From: Desulfocurvibacter africanus subsp. africanus DSM 2603
Lineage (GTDB): Bacteria > Desulfobacterota > Desulfovibrionia > Desulfovibrionales > Desulfovibrionaceae
DNA length: 64,000 nucleotides
Direction: 5' to 3'
NCBI RefSeq assembly: GCF_000422545.1
Contig: NZ_AULZ01000001.1
Location: 124,001 to 188,000, forward strand
Positions 35,442-44,690 of the stretch are shown here, piece after piece. Every line of letters starts with the position of its first letter. Within the stretch, counting starts at the first letter, position 1. The position numbers were made by a program, and so were the translations under genes. The notes beneath the pieces are model-generated. The model saw only the letters and a list, made by a program, of their open reading frames with translations. It searched no databases and had not been told where the DNA came from.

Positions 35442-35690
35442 CTAATTGGGACCCATGGGGGTATGCTCGAAGGTGCTTCGGGAATTGATGTCGGCGTTGC
35501 CCGTGAGTTCCACGTCGGTGTAATAGATGGCTCCGGCATGGATGTCGTTCTGCTCCACCACGGATGCGTATTTCCGAAATTCGGGGATGCTGTCACGCAA
35601 GACAGGGGCCGCATAGATGACAAGAAACCACAGCAGGGCCGACAACCCCAGGAAAGAGGACCAGCGGGCCATTCGTCCAGTCATGAGCAT
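35442..35690 (-). CDS. small membrane protein partnered with YeiH-type permease 2
   Basis: The protein is 82 aa with a single membrane helix (FLGLSALLWFLVIYAAPVL), then a short outer domain with AGAIYYTDVELTGNADI and ending TPMGPN. It is the paralogue of the protein at 31410, with the GAIYYTDVE core and the R-x-YA spacing kept while the rest has diverged. Conservation of this core in both loci argues for contact with the permease. Confidence 0.75.
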   Translation of the reverse strand: MLMTGRMARWSSFLGLSALLWFLVIYAAPVLRDSIPEFRKYASVVEQNDIHAGAIYYTDVELTGNADINSRSTFEHTPMGPN

Positions 35691-35706
35691 GTTTGTTCAC
35701 CTTATT

Positions 35707-35734
35707 CAGGCGGGGGCCAATTGGCCCCCGCCTG
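35707..35734 (-). promoter_or_regulatory. 28-bp perfect palindrome between permease 2 and its small partner
   Basis: Arms 35707-35720 and 35721-35734 are perfect reverse complements (core GGGGGCCAATTGGCCCCC). It has the same position as the hairpin at 31688-31711 in the first locus and no U tract. Confidence 0.6.
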
Positions 35735-35745
35735 GTTGGTAGCGC

Positions 35746-37503
35746 TTAGATCTTAGCCGTGATGTCGGGGAAGACCACGTAGAACATGACGTAGGCCATG
35801 ATGAGTGTCAAAACCAGGTTGAAGCTCTGGCCGCACACATACAGGATTACTGGCTTGCCGCCCTTGAAGTAGTGGGACAGCTCGCGGAAGTTCGTGGCCA
35901 GGCCGATTGACACGAAGGCCAGGCAGAAGAACCAGCCTTGGAAATGGCTGGAGAAGCCGCGCAGAACGCCGTGGTCGATGATCGAGAAGGCCGTGTCGGT
36001 ACCAAGGCTGCCGTAGATGGTCGAGAAGGTGACGGAGGCAGCCAGGAAGCCGAGCACGAACTTGGGGAAGCGGTGCCAGATCTCCCACGCGCTGACCTTC
36101 TGGCCGGGCACGCAGTCAACCTTGTAGCACCAGTAGACGGCCACGCCGAAGGCGGTCACGCCGATAAGCACGTTCTGGATCATCTTGATGGTCGCGGCCA
36201 CGTACAGGGCTTCCTGGGACAGGAAGGCGCCGGCGGCGGCAACCGCGCCAGTGGCGTCGATGGTGCCGCCCATCCAGGCGCCGCCCAGGATGAAGGGCAT
36301 GCCCGTGGCCTTGATGACGGCCGGCAGGGCCACCATCATGATGGCCGTGAACACGAGCGACAGGCCGATGGACAGGGTCAGCTCTTCCTTCTTGGCGCGG
36401 CAGGCCGCGGCCGTGGCGATGGCGGCCGAGGTGCCGCACACGCTCATGTCGGCCGAAATGACCATGTTGAGCGTCTTGGAGGGCATCTTAAGCACCTTCT
36501 GGCCGAAGATGTAGGTGCCGATGAGCACGATGGGCGTTACGACCCAGGCCACGAAGAGACCGGGAATGCCGATGGCCACGATCTTGTTGAAGAGCACGCC
36601 GGCGCCCAGCAGGACCAGGCCGGCCTTGATGTAGAATTCGGTTTCCAGCGCGGGCTTGACCCAGTTAGGCGTTCCCACGGTGTTGGAAATGAGCATGCCG
36701 ATGGCGATGGCCCACACAGCGTATTCCACGCCGTACTGCTTCATGGTCGACTGGTTGGCCAGGAGATAGGACAGTGCGGCGATCGCGAACACAAACACGA
36801 AGCCCTTGAGGAATCCAGCGGCGTCCTTGCCCATGAACTTGATGCCCAGGGTGAAGATCAGGCCGATGAAGACCATGAGCAACGGAAGAGTGTAGAGCAC
36901 GTTGTAGGACTTTACACTGGCTTTGGACTTGGCCGAGGACTCCTTGGCCTTGGCCTTACGCCAGGCGCTGATCTTTGCCTTGGCGTCCTGGTTCAGGCTC
37001 TCGTCCTGGAAGTTGGTGGCTACGGCAGCCTGCTGAGCCATCTGGGCATCAGCCTTGGCGGCAACGGTGGCCGCCTTGGCCTGCTCGTAAGCCGGCTTGG
37101 CCTTGGCGCTCTTGGCATCAGCCGCTTCCTGGCTCAGGAACAGGCCGTCCAGGGGGTTGCTGCTCCAGCCCTTGGGTTTGGCTGTGTACTTGGAGATGGT
37201 CTTGGCAATGGGCTCATTCGTGCCCTTGAGGCCGCCCTTGATATCCTGGGCCGCGTAGTACTCCAGGGTCTTGAATGGCGCGCGAGCAGCCTCGGCCTCC
37301 ATGACCGCATTGGCCTGGGCGATCTTCTCGTTCAAGCCTTCGGGCTTGTTGTTCAAAAAGATAAGGCATCCCAATGCCAAGAGGCCGAAGGCGATCCAGA
37401 TCGCCCAATAGTCCTCTTTCTTCCACAGATCGGACCAGCTGGAAGTAGCCTTGTCGATGACGACATCATCATTGGGGGGGGCAACAGTGCGTGAGTCAGC
37501 CAT
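35746..37503 (-). CDS. YeiH-type (putative sulfate exporter family) permease 2 with long N-terminal extension
   Basis: The protein is 585 aa, a close paralogue of the gene at 31722 over the whole length, including the extension: DLWKKEDYWAIWIAFGLLAL, then an Ala/Lys-rich helical region. The permease core is almost the same (SADMSVCGTSAAIATAAACR, GGAWMGGTIDATGAVAAAGA); most changes are in the extension and outer loops. GGGAGG lies upstream of the ATG at 37503. It has its own sigma-54 promoter (37568-37583) flanked by a large inverted repeat, and a convergent-facing NtrC-type regulator gene next door. The two copies may differ in inducer rather than substrate. Confidence 0.85.
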   Translation of the reverse strand: MADSRTVAPPNDDVVIDKATSSWSDLWKKEDYWAIWIAFGLLALGCLIFLNNKPEGLNEKIAQANAVMEAEAARAPFKTLEYYAAQDIKGGLKGTNEPIAKTISKYTAKPKGWSSNPLDGLFLSQEAADAKSAKAKPAYEQAKAATVAAKADAQMAQQAAVATNFQDESLNQDAKAKISAWRKAKAKESSAKSKASVKSYNVLYTLPLLMVFIGLIFTLGIKFMGKDAAGFLKGFVFVFAIAALSYLLANQSTMKQYGVEYAVWAIAIGMLISNTVGTPNWVKPALETEFYIKAGLVLLGAGVLFNKIVAIGIPGLFVAWVVTPIVLIGTYIFGQKVLKMPSKTLNMVISADMSVCGTSAAIATAAACRAKKEELTLSIGLSLVFTAIMMVALPAVIKATGMPFILGGAWMGGTIDATGAVAAAGAFLSQEALYVAATIKMIQNVLIGVTAFGVAVYWCYKVDCVPGQKVSAWEIWHRFPKFVLGFLAASVTFSTIYGSLGTDTAFSIIDHGVLRGFSSHFQGWFFCLAFVSIGLATNFRELSHYFKGGKPVILYVCGQSFNLVLTLIMAYVMFYVVFPDITAKI

Positions 37504-37548
37504 AGGAAATCATCCTCCCTGAAACTAAAAGAATTTGCGGTTATCCGC

Positions 37549-37601
37549 TTGGATTTGATCCATAATCAGCAATGATCATGCCGTGTATGGACCAAATCTA
37601 A
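37549..37601. promoter_or_regulatory. 15-bp inverted repeat flanking the sigma-54 promoter
   Basis: TTGGATTTGATCCAT (37549-37563) and ATGGACCAAATCTAA (37587-37601) are reverse complements with two mismatches and sit on either side of the promoter at 37568-37583. They may be activator or repressor sites or pair in a cruciform. Confidence 0.55.
37568..37583 (-). promoter_or_regulatory. sigma-54 promoter of permease 2
   Basis: CGGCATG-ATCA-TTGCT on the minus strand has GG and GC ten bases apart. It lies ~65 bases before ATG 37503, the same distance as in the first locus. Confidence 0.85.
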
Positions 37602-37708
37602 TGTTTTATATTTTAGTCACTTGCTCGGAGGGGGGCATTCAGGATGACCACCTGGGCTTCCAGAAATGACAACCCAGGTTTACACAAAGAAAGGATAAAA
37701 ATAGAGGG

Positions 37709-39127
37709 CTAGCGGAATTCGTCCGGGTCAATATCCATGCGGCTGAATATCTTCTGCAACGCGGTACGGCTCAGACCGCTGATGCGAGCCGTCTCGGAAA
37801 CGTTTCCGCCGGTGGTGGCGAGCACTTCCCGGACGTAAGTGCGAGTGAAGTCGCCGAGGATGGCATCCTTGGCATCTTTATAGGGGGAAATGCCCTGCAA
37901 ACTCTGGTTGCCGCACAAAGTGAATTCGGCCCGGTCATCCACGATGGCGTCCTCGGCGGCGCGCATGCACTCCACGGTGAGCGTGTCCCCGGCGTTGTAG
38001 ACCGTTGCGCGACGGATGAAGTTCTGCAGCTCGCGAACGTTGCCCGGCCAGGAACGTGTGCTGAGCCAAGCCAAGGCCTCGGGGACGATATCCTTTGGCG
38101 CGCTGCCCATCTCCTCGCAAGCCTGGTTCAGGAAGTGGCGTGAGAGCAAGGGGATGTCCTCGCGTCGATCACGCAAGGGCGGCGTACGGATGGTCATGAC
38201 ATTTAGACGGTAATAGAGATCTTCACGGAAGCTCTTGTCCACTATCCTGGCTTCGAGATTCTGGTTGGTGGAGGCCAGGATGCGCACATCGACCGGGATG
38301 TTCTTGTTGGAACCCAAAGGCCGGATGGTGCGTTCCTGCAGACAGCGCAGGAGCTTGGTCTGCACCGAAGGGCTGATGTCGCCGATCTCGTCCAGCAACA
38401 GCGTGCCGCCCCCGGCGGCAACGAACAACCCCCGGCGTTCTTTGTCCGCGCCGGTGAAGGCTCCCTTGAGGTGGCCGAAAAGCTCGCTCTCCAGAAACTG
38501 CTCCGGGATGGCCGGGCAGTTCAGATCCACGAAAGGCTCTCGAGCCCGGCGGCTCATGGTGTGAATAGTGCGGGCCACCAGCTCCTTGCCCGTGCCGGAT
38601 TCGCCCCGGATGAGCACAGTGTAGTCCGTGCCGGCCGCTGCGGACACGGTCTGTCGCAGCTTGAGCATCGCAGGGCTTTCGCCGATGAGCACACCACGAC
38701 CGGCCTGCAGCGAAAGCAGCTCGCGCAGCCGCCGGTTTTCGCCGATAAGTTGAGCCCGCTCCAGGCCTTTGGTGATGACCAGAGAGAGCTGCTCAAGCTC
38801 AACGGGCTTGGTCAGGAAATCGGAGGCTCCGGCCTTCATGGCCTGCACCGCCGTATCGATGCTGCCGTAGGCAGTGAGAACCACCACGCTCAGATGCGGC
38901 GCCAGCCCCTTGGCTTTGGCCAGCAGATCGAGTCCGCCCATGCCCGGCATGCGCATATCGGTAATGCACACGGCCACGTCATGTTCGGAGAGGATCTCCA
39001 AGGCCTGCTTGGCGGAGCCGGCCACATGGACTGTCTGGTCGGGAAAAAGACCGGTCGTGAGGCGTGCCAGCCCCTTGGCGAAATCGGCCTCGTCATCGAC
39101 GATGAGAATGCCGTTGATTGCGGACAT
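37709..39127 (-). CDS. NtrC-type sigma-54-dependent response regulator 2
   Basis: The protein is 472 aa from MSAINGILIVDDEAD. The receiver is canonical (VDDEAD; phospho-acceptor Asp57 in CITDMRMPGMGG). The AAA+ domain has GESGTGKE, GAFTGA and GGTLLLDEIGD. The C-terminal FIS-type helix-turn-helix is GNVSETARISGLSRTALQKI. It is closely related to response regulator 1. It is divergent from the sensor kinase at 39414 and therefore its likely phosphorylation partner, and lies upstream of permease 2 in the same direction, which it should activate. The ribosome binding site is weak. Confidence 0.92.
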   Translation of the reverse strand: MSAINGILIVDDEADFAKGLARLTTGLFPDQTVHVAGSAKQALEILSEHDVAVCITDMRMPGMGGLDLLAKAKGLAPHLSVVVLTAYGSIDTAVQAMKAGASDFLTKPVELEQLSLVITKGLERAQLIGENRRLRELLSLQAGRGVLIGESPAMLKLRQTVSAAAGTDYTVLIRGESGTGKELVARTIHTMSRRAREPFVDLNCPAIPEQFLESELFGHLKGAFTGADKERRGLFVAAGGGTLLLDEIGDISPSVQTKLLRCLQERTIRPLGSNKNIPVDVRILASTNQNLEARIVDKSFREDLYYRLNVMTIRTPPLRDRREDIPLLSRHFLNQACEEMGSAPKDIVPEALAWLSTRSWPGNVRELQNFIRRATVYNAGDTLTVECMRAAEDAIVDDRAEFTLCGNQSLQGISPYKDAKDAILGDFTRTYVREVLATTGGNVSETARISGLSRTALQKIFSRMDIDPDEFR

Positions 39128-39413
39128 GGTCGTGGCCGGAGGCTCCTGTGGGCTATGCTGTCGTTGTGGATGTGCGATCGAAGAACGATCGCCCCGCGAA
39201 GGCATCAACAATATACTTCGCCGTAGCCGTTAGGCAAGGGCGATCCCGGAGACGCAGGCGGACGAGGATTGCCCGGCTCGATGGTTGCAAGGGAAAAAGA
39301 AGTGACTAATTAACGGCTGCCGGGCGATTTCCGCCGCCGGACTGCGGGAACCGACGGACAGCGCGTCGTTGAACACCCCTCGATTCGTGTCACCATGCCT
39401 TGATGGAGCATCT

Positions 39414-41900
39414 ATGTCCTTTCCTCGGCTGCAGACCATACAGCATCGCTTCCTGTTCGGCCTGGCGATCTTGGTATTCCTGTTCGGTTTGTTCTTCTCC
39501 GCCGGGCTTTACTTCCACCTGCGCTCCCTGCTGCATTCGGAGGTCACGGACAAGGCCAAACTGGTGCTGGCGCAGGTGGATTCGGTGCAGATTTACGTGC
39601 GGGAATCCCTGCGGCCAAAAATGTACGAAAAGCTGCCCTCCGATGAGTTCATCATCGAGGCCATGTCCTCTTCCTATATTTCCCGGCGCATCATGGAGCA
39701 GCTCAATGCGTCCATGGGCGAGTATCATCACCGCCGGGTGGCCGAGAACGCCCGCAACCCGGACTTCGAGATCAATGAGCTGGAAGCCGAGCTGCTGCAA
39801 CACTTCCGCAACAGCCCGGGGCAGCGCTCCTGGGAAGGCTACCGCAAGATAGACGACCAGGAATACTTCGTAATGGCTCGACCGGTGTTCTTCGAGCAGT
39901 CCTGCATGACATGCCACGGCAGCCCGGAACAAGCCCCCAAGGAACTGATAGATCGCTACGGCGGCGAGCGCGGATTCGGTCGCAAGCTCGGCGCCCTGGA
40001 TGGCCTGGATGTCGTCGGCCTGCCGGTGCAAGAGGCGGTCCTGCGCATCCGTGAGGCCACGGCCAGCTATATCGGCATCTACATCGGCGGCATACTGCTC
40101 TTTTTCGCCCTCATTCAGTTCTTCTTCAACCGGCTGGTGGTCGATAACCTGCGCCGGCTGGCCCTTTATTTCCGGGTCAGATTCCAGGACCATGCCGATA
40201 CGCGACTCTTCGACAAGCTCGACAAGGGAGACGAGATCGACGAAATGGTCCAGGGCATGGAGGAGCTTGGCGACCACTTGCTGGAAGCCAGGCGCCAACT
40301 TCAGAACAACGCCGCCGACCTGGAGCGCACGGTGGCCAGCCGCACCGAGGATCTGACCCGCGAAGCCTCGGAGCGCAAGGCCGACGTTCAGCTTTTCGTC
40401 CGCCTGCTGGATGGCCTGAATCGCAGCATGAGCCGCCGCGATCTCTGGAAGCAGGCGTTGCCGCGCATCGGAGAGCGCTTCGGCGCGGACGAAGTCTCCT
40501 TCATGTGCATGGTAGCCTCGCAGAATTTCCACACCTGGCCCGACGCCCGGAAAAGGCCCGATTTGCCGGATGATTGGCGGACTCTCATCGTTGATGCCAA
40601 GCCGTACTTCACCGCCGAGAAGGCCATCATTCCCGTTGGCGCTTCGGCGTCGTTCATCGAAGGCCTGCTTTTCCTGACCTGGAGCAAGGGCGACGGGCCG
40701 GTCAAAGAGCAGGATCAAGCCGTGCTGCGCGCCCTGGGCCAACAGTTGGGCATCGCCCTGGAGAACCTCTCGGCCCTGGACAACCTAGTACGCCAGAAGG
40801 ATGTCTTGGCCTCGATAATCGAAGGCATCAGCGATCCGCTGCTGTTCATGGACGAGAACTGCTCAGTGATATTGGCCAACCAAGCCGCGCGCAGTCTTGC
40901 TGAAACCCTGGCCAAGGTGGACAAGGGCGAGGACGGCGAACCCGGCAGGGCTGACGTGGACACAATTCTGCCGCGCCTGTTCAAGGGCGAAGGCGACTGC
41001 CTGGCGCACAAGACCTTGGACCACAGCCAGCCGTTTATCCGCGAGATCTACAGCCGGGGCGGTCGGTCCTTCTTCGTCAGCCTTTATCCCGTGACGACCC
41101 CATCCGGGTCGGGCGGCCGCATGGTGGTATACATTCGCGAGAACACCCAGGAGAAACGCGTGCTCGCGCGCATGCAACAGGGTGAAAAGCTGGCCACAGT
41201 GGGCAAGCTCGCAGCGGGACTGGCACATGAAATCAACAATCCCTTGGGTGTCATCCTCTGCTACGCCCAGTTGCTGCGCGACAGCCTGGCCGGCGTGCAG
41301 GAAAAAGAAGATGTGGAAGTCATCATCCGTCACACCCGTCAGGCCCGGAACGTCCTGCAGGATCTGCTCAATTTCGCCCGTCCCAAGAAGGACGGACCCG
41401 AGGTTCTCGATGTCCGCCGGGTTGCCGAGGCCGCGGCCAAGGTCTTCCAGGTCCATGCCGAGAACAAACGCATCCGCCTCACGGTTGAGTCTAGTGGCGA
41501 GCCGTTACGCATGTACGCCCCGCAACAGGTTCTGGAACAGATCCTCACCAATCTGCTCAATAATGCCCTGGACGCCGTCACGCCCGGCGAGGGCGAGGTG
41601 GTCATCCGCACCTTCCGGGAAGCCGAGCACAAGGAGATCGTGCTGCAGGTGATCGATAACGGCCCGGGCGTGCCCGAAGAGCACATGGCCCACCTTTTCG
41701 ATCCCTTCTTCACCACCAAGGAGGTGGGCCAAGGCACGGGCCTCGGTCTGGCCGTGGTCTACGGCCTGGTGCGAGATCTTGGCGGGCGCATCGAGGTCGG
41801 CAGCGCTTCCGGAGCCGTATTCACCCTGTTCTTTCCGAATGACGAAACACTCGAGCATCTGGAGCTTTCGGACGGAATTGAGCGAGGAGCAGATAATTAA
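39414..41900 (+). CDS. membrane sensor histidine kinase with CxxCH haem motif in the sensor domain
   Basis: The protein is 828 aa from MSFPRLQT, with GGAG upstream. A membrane helix (~12-35) is followed by a periplasmic Tll0287-like (DUF3365) sensor domain with [16 protein letters not shown] at ~163-178, a c-type haem site, and [20 protein letters not shown] second helix (~222-248), HAMP-like region, GAF-like and PAS segments come next. The kinase core has His in [14 protein letters not shown] (~606), the N box, and [11 protein letters not shown]. It probably senses redox state or a gas through the haem and phosphorylates the divergent regulator 2, controlling the sigma-54 permease genes. Confidence 0.9.
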   Translation: MSFPRLQTIQHRFLFGLAILVFLFGLFFSAGLYFHLRSLLHSEVTDKAKLVLAQVDSVQIYVRESLRPKMYEKLPSDEFIIEAMSSSYISRRIMEQLNASMGEYHHRRVAENARNPDFEINELEAELLQHFRNSPGQRSWEGYRKIDDQEYFVMARPVFFEQSCMTCHGSPEQAPKELIDRYGGERGFGRKLGALDGLDVVGLPVQEAVLRIREATASYIGIYIGGILLFFALIQFFFNRLVVDNLRRLALYFRVRFQDHADTRLFDKLDKGDEIDEMVQGMEELGDHLLEARRQLQNNAADLERTVASRTEDLTREASERKADVQLFVRLLDGLNRSMSRRDLWKQALPRIGERFGADEVSFMCMVASQNFHTWPDARKRPDLPDDWRTLIVDAKPYFTAEKAIIPVGASASFIEGLLFLTWSKGDGPVKEQDQAVLRALGQQLGIALENLSALDNLVRQKDVLASIIEGISDPLLFMDENCSVILANQAARSLAETLAKVDKGEDGEPGRADVDTILPRLFKGEGDCLAHKTLDHSQPFIREIYSRGGRSFFVSLYPVTTPSGSGGRMVVYIRENTQEKRVLARMQQGEKLATVGKLAAGLAHEINNPLGVILCYAQLLRDSLAGVQEKEDVEVIIRHTRQARNVLQDLLNFARPKKDGPEVLDVRRVAEAAAKVFQVHAENKRIRLTVESSGEPLRMYAPQQVLEQILTNLLNNALDAVTPGEGEVVIRTFREAEHKEIVLQVIDNGPGVPEEHMAHLFDPFFTTKEVGQGTGLGLAVVYGLVRDLGGRIEVGSASGAVFTLFFPNDETLEHLELSDGIERGADN

Positions 41901-42428
41901 TAACAGGCTCCCGCACGTGCTTTAGGGCAAGCGCCACAGTTCTTCCTTCAGAGCCGAGCGCATCGGAATACCAAGCCTTCCGCCTTAATGGGCTGCATTG
42001 CTCCCGCATGCCATGCATGCGGGAGCCCTCTCTCGCATATTTCCGGCCAAACATGATACATATAACGCAGGGTCAAGGGCGTACCGGCGGCGGATTGAAG
42101 CTGCGCCATGACAAGGCAGTTTTGAATGATGCCCGGAGTTGATGCCCTTTAAGGAATATGCACTGGCGATCTGGCGCACCCTGCCGAGTTGATGGGTAAA
42201 AGCGACCACGCCGCATACTTTGGAATGATGGGCGCGGCTATGCGAAAAGCAAGATGTATAGAATTTTTGCCTGTGGCTTGACGCAGCTGTCAGCCTGCAT
42301 GTAAGGCACGCACCAAGGCTGGCAATACGCTGAAAGCATTGGCATTAATGCAGGGACATCTGGCTGGAACCTCTGGTCCGGGGTAAGGCCGGGGGCAAGG
42401 CCTCAACTTCAATACCGGAGGTGATTCC
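41901..42428 (+). other. intergenic with a terminator hairpin at 42001-42027
   Basis: The hairpin GCTCCCGCATG/CATGCGGGAGC (loop 42012-42016, then CCTCTCTC) can end the kinase transcript. The remaining ~400 bp must contain the cytochrome promoter; no clear -24/-12 or -35/-10 pair was found. Confidence 0.5.
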
Positions 42429-42857
42429 ATGGAGAGGCGTTTCAAGCTTTCTTTGACGACACTGGCGACATTGGCCGCGCTTCTGGCCCTGGTCGCTACG
42501 CTTTGGGCACAGGGCATCCCTTCCCAGGTGACCATCACCACTCCCGAGGGCGTCAAACCCCGCTCCACCTGGATCAAGAAGGTGCAATTCGACCATGAGA
42601 CTCACTCGGGCGTGACCGAATGCCGCACCTGCCACCACATGGAGGACGAGTCCACCAACCAGGAGTCCTTCGTCCCTTGCCGAGAGTGCCATGCCGAAAC
42701 CAAGGGCAATGATCCCAGCGGCTTCTACATGGCTTGGCACGGAAAAACCGACGCAAGCTGTGTGAGCTGCCATCGCAACAACGACATGTCCGTGTCCTGC
42801 ACCACGACCTGCCACCCGCACCCGAAGCAAGCCCAAAAGGCTGCCGCCAAGAAATAG
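42429..42857 (+). CDS. tetraheme cytochrome c3-type protein with one CX3CH site
   Basis: The protein is 142 aa with a very strong GGAGGTGA six bases before the ATG. The signal peptide ends near LWAQG. Four haem sites follow: CRTCH, CRECH, CVSCH and CTTTCH. The first carries the c3 layout FDHETHSGVTECRTCHH with distal histidines. The last site has three residues between the cysteines, where CX2CH or CX4CH is normal. It is a periplasmic electron carrier, possibly the partner of FdhAB or of the haem sensor kinase next door. The family is clear; the physiological partner is inference. Confidence 0.9.
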   Translation: MERRFKLSLTTLATLAALLALVATLWAQGIPSQVTITTPEGVKPRSTWIKKVQFDHETHSGVTECRTCHHMEDESTNQESFVPCRECHAETKGNDPSGFYMAWHGKTDASCVSCHRNNDMSVSCTTTCHPHPKQAQKAAAKK

Positions 42858-43005
42858 CAGCTAACGCTGGACAAATCGTTCCTGCGTTCGCTTCACTGCT
42901 TGATTGAATTCTGCTTACACAAACTAAAGGCTGCTTCCTTTGAAGCAGCCACTTTCTTTGCTTGAAGCATATTGCATTTGACCTGAGAGATGGCTCGGCT
43001 CGCTC

Positions 43006-43134
43006 TTAGAGCATTTTGCTTTTGAAAATGCTCTGCAAGCCGTGCGTTGGCATGGCTTGCCGCTGCGTAGGCGTAGGCGCAATTCACTTGCGCCGTTAAC
43101 GCCGGAGCGGGCGTCTTAAAAGCAATCTGCTCTA
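43006..43134 (-). repeat. palindromic intergenic element, copy D
   Basis: Inverted relative to copy A, with ends TTAGAGCA (43006) and TGCTCTA (to 43134). It differs from the others at a few positions in the stems (for example GTTAACG in place of GTTGACG). It lies between the cytochrome and OsmC-like genes. Confidence 0.85.
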
Positions 43135-43462
43135 GACTCTCTCCCGCCTTGGAAATGATTTCCCTTGACCCTCATTTTCTCGTTTCTTGTGCAAGCTGCT
43201 ATAACTTCAATTTAGCGAAACACTTTTTCTCCTTATCAAGTTATCAGTATGCCTGACAATTACTGTAAAATTTTATTAAGGTTCAGCTATGATCTCCCTT
43301 CGGCCCACATTGCCCCTCGAGATAATCACTTGCCACGAAACAGGGGCATTGCACAGTGCGTCCTTAGGAGTATTAGTATTTATAAAGTCGTTTTCCCAAA
43401 TCCAACCGATCTGGCTGATGCCCATATGGCTGATGACCAAAGGATCAACCAAAGGAGGAGCC

Positions 43463-44113
43463 ATGGCGAAATTCGTGAACGGAATCGACGTGGAGGGGCT
43501 CAAAAATACGATTGGAGCCATCAAGGAGAAGCCCGAGCTGGCCTCGTTCAAGTTCCGGGCCTCCAACAAGTGGATCAAGGGCACCAACAACAAAGCCACG
43601 GTCAAGGGCTACTACAGCGCCGGCGAGGAGCACGATAAGCGCGCGGTGTCCATGACCTTCGATGAAGACGAGCCGCCGGTGCTGCTTGGCAATGACAAGG
43701 GCCCCAACCCGGTGGAATGGGTGCTTGTAGGGCTTTCCGGTTGCCTGACCACCTCACTTGTTGCCTATGCCGCGGCAAAGGGCATAGAGCTGCGCTCCGT
43801 GGAATCCGAGTTGGAGGGTGATCTGGACGTGCGTGGATTCCTGAATCTCGACCCCAGCGTGCGCAACGGCTACCAGAACATCCGCGTGCACTTCAAAATC
43901 GACGCCGACGCGTCCGACGAAGAGGTCCGCCAGCTCGTGGAGATCGCCCAGCAGCGCTCGCCGGTCTTCGACATCGTGACCCATCAGGTGCCAGTGCAGG
44001 TTGATTTCGAACGCAAGGCAGCTCGGAGTCAGGTCAGCTCGACCGACGAAAGGCGACCAGGCAAGGCCGTGCGGGCCCGGATGGTCAGGAGAAGGCGGGG
44101 CATGCATGCGTAA
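43463..44113 (+). CDS. OsmC-family protein
   Basis: The protein is 216 aa. The start MAKFVNGIDV is chosen for AAAGGAGGAG directly upstream; a longer frame has no signal. The OsmC core is seen in DKGPNPVEWVLVGLSGCLTTSLVAYAA (in parts: GPNPVEWVLVGLSGCL), with the first catalytic-type cysteine, and HFKIDADASDEEVRQLVEIA. The second cysteine of the usual peroxidase pair is replaced (QQRSPVFD in place of a CPV-type site). It therefore may not be a peroxidase; this subgroup is often annotated as OsmC-like only. A basic C-terminal tail (RMVRRRRGMHA) is unusual. Confidence 0.85.
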   Translation: MAKFVNGIDVEGLKNTIGAIKEKPELASFKFRASNKWIKGTNNKATVKGYYSAGEEHDKRAVSMTFDEDEPPVLLGNDKGPNPVEWVLVGLSGCLTTSLVAYAAAKGIELRSVESELEGDLDVRGFLNLDPSVRNGYQNIRVHFKIDADASDEEVRQLVEIAQQRSPVFDIVTHQVPVQVDFERKAARSQVSSTDERRPGKAVRARMVRRRRGMHA

Positions 44114-44167
44114 TGGTTGAGCTTTAAGCAACCATTACGATTTTGGAATGCGCAGGCGGAAAGCAAA

Positions 44168-44206
44168 AGTCCTGTGCGCCATGCCGGGCATGGCGCACAG
44201 GACTTG
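44168..44206. terminator. bidirectional terminator, 18-bp perfect stem
   Basis: 44168-44185 and 44189-44206 are perfect reverse complements around a 3-base loop. The stem starts with AA and ends with TT. It separates the convergent OsmC-like gene and tmc operon. Confidence 0.8.
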
Positions 44207-44262
44207 AAAGACGGAAACTAAGGCTTGATCAATCTCCGCAGTTTGAGCGGAGTATGAAAAAC

Positions 44263-44285
44263 GCCAGGGGACAGTGTCCCCTGGC
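44263..44285 (-). terminator. rho-independent terminator of the tmc operon
   Basis: GCCAGGGGACA/TGTCCCCTGGC, followed on the minus strand by GTTTTTC, seven bases past the tmcA stop. Confidence 0.85.
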
Positions 44286-44291
44286 TTCAGG

Positions 44292-44690
<399 letters not shown>

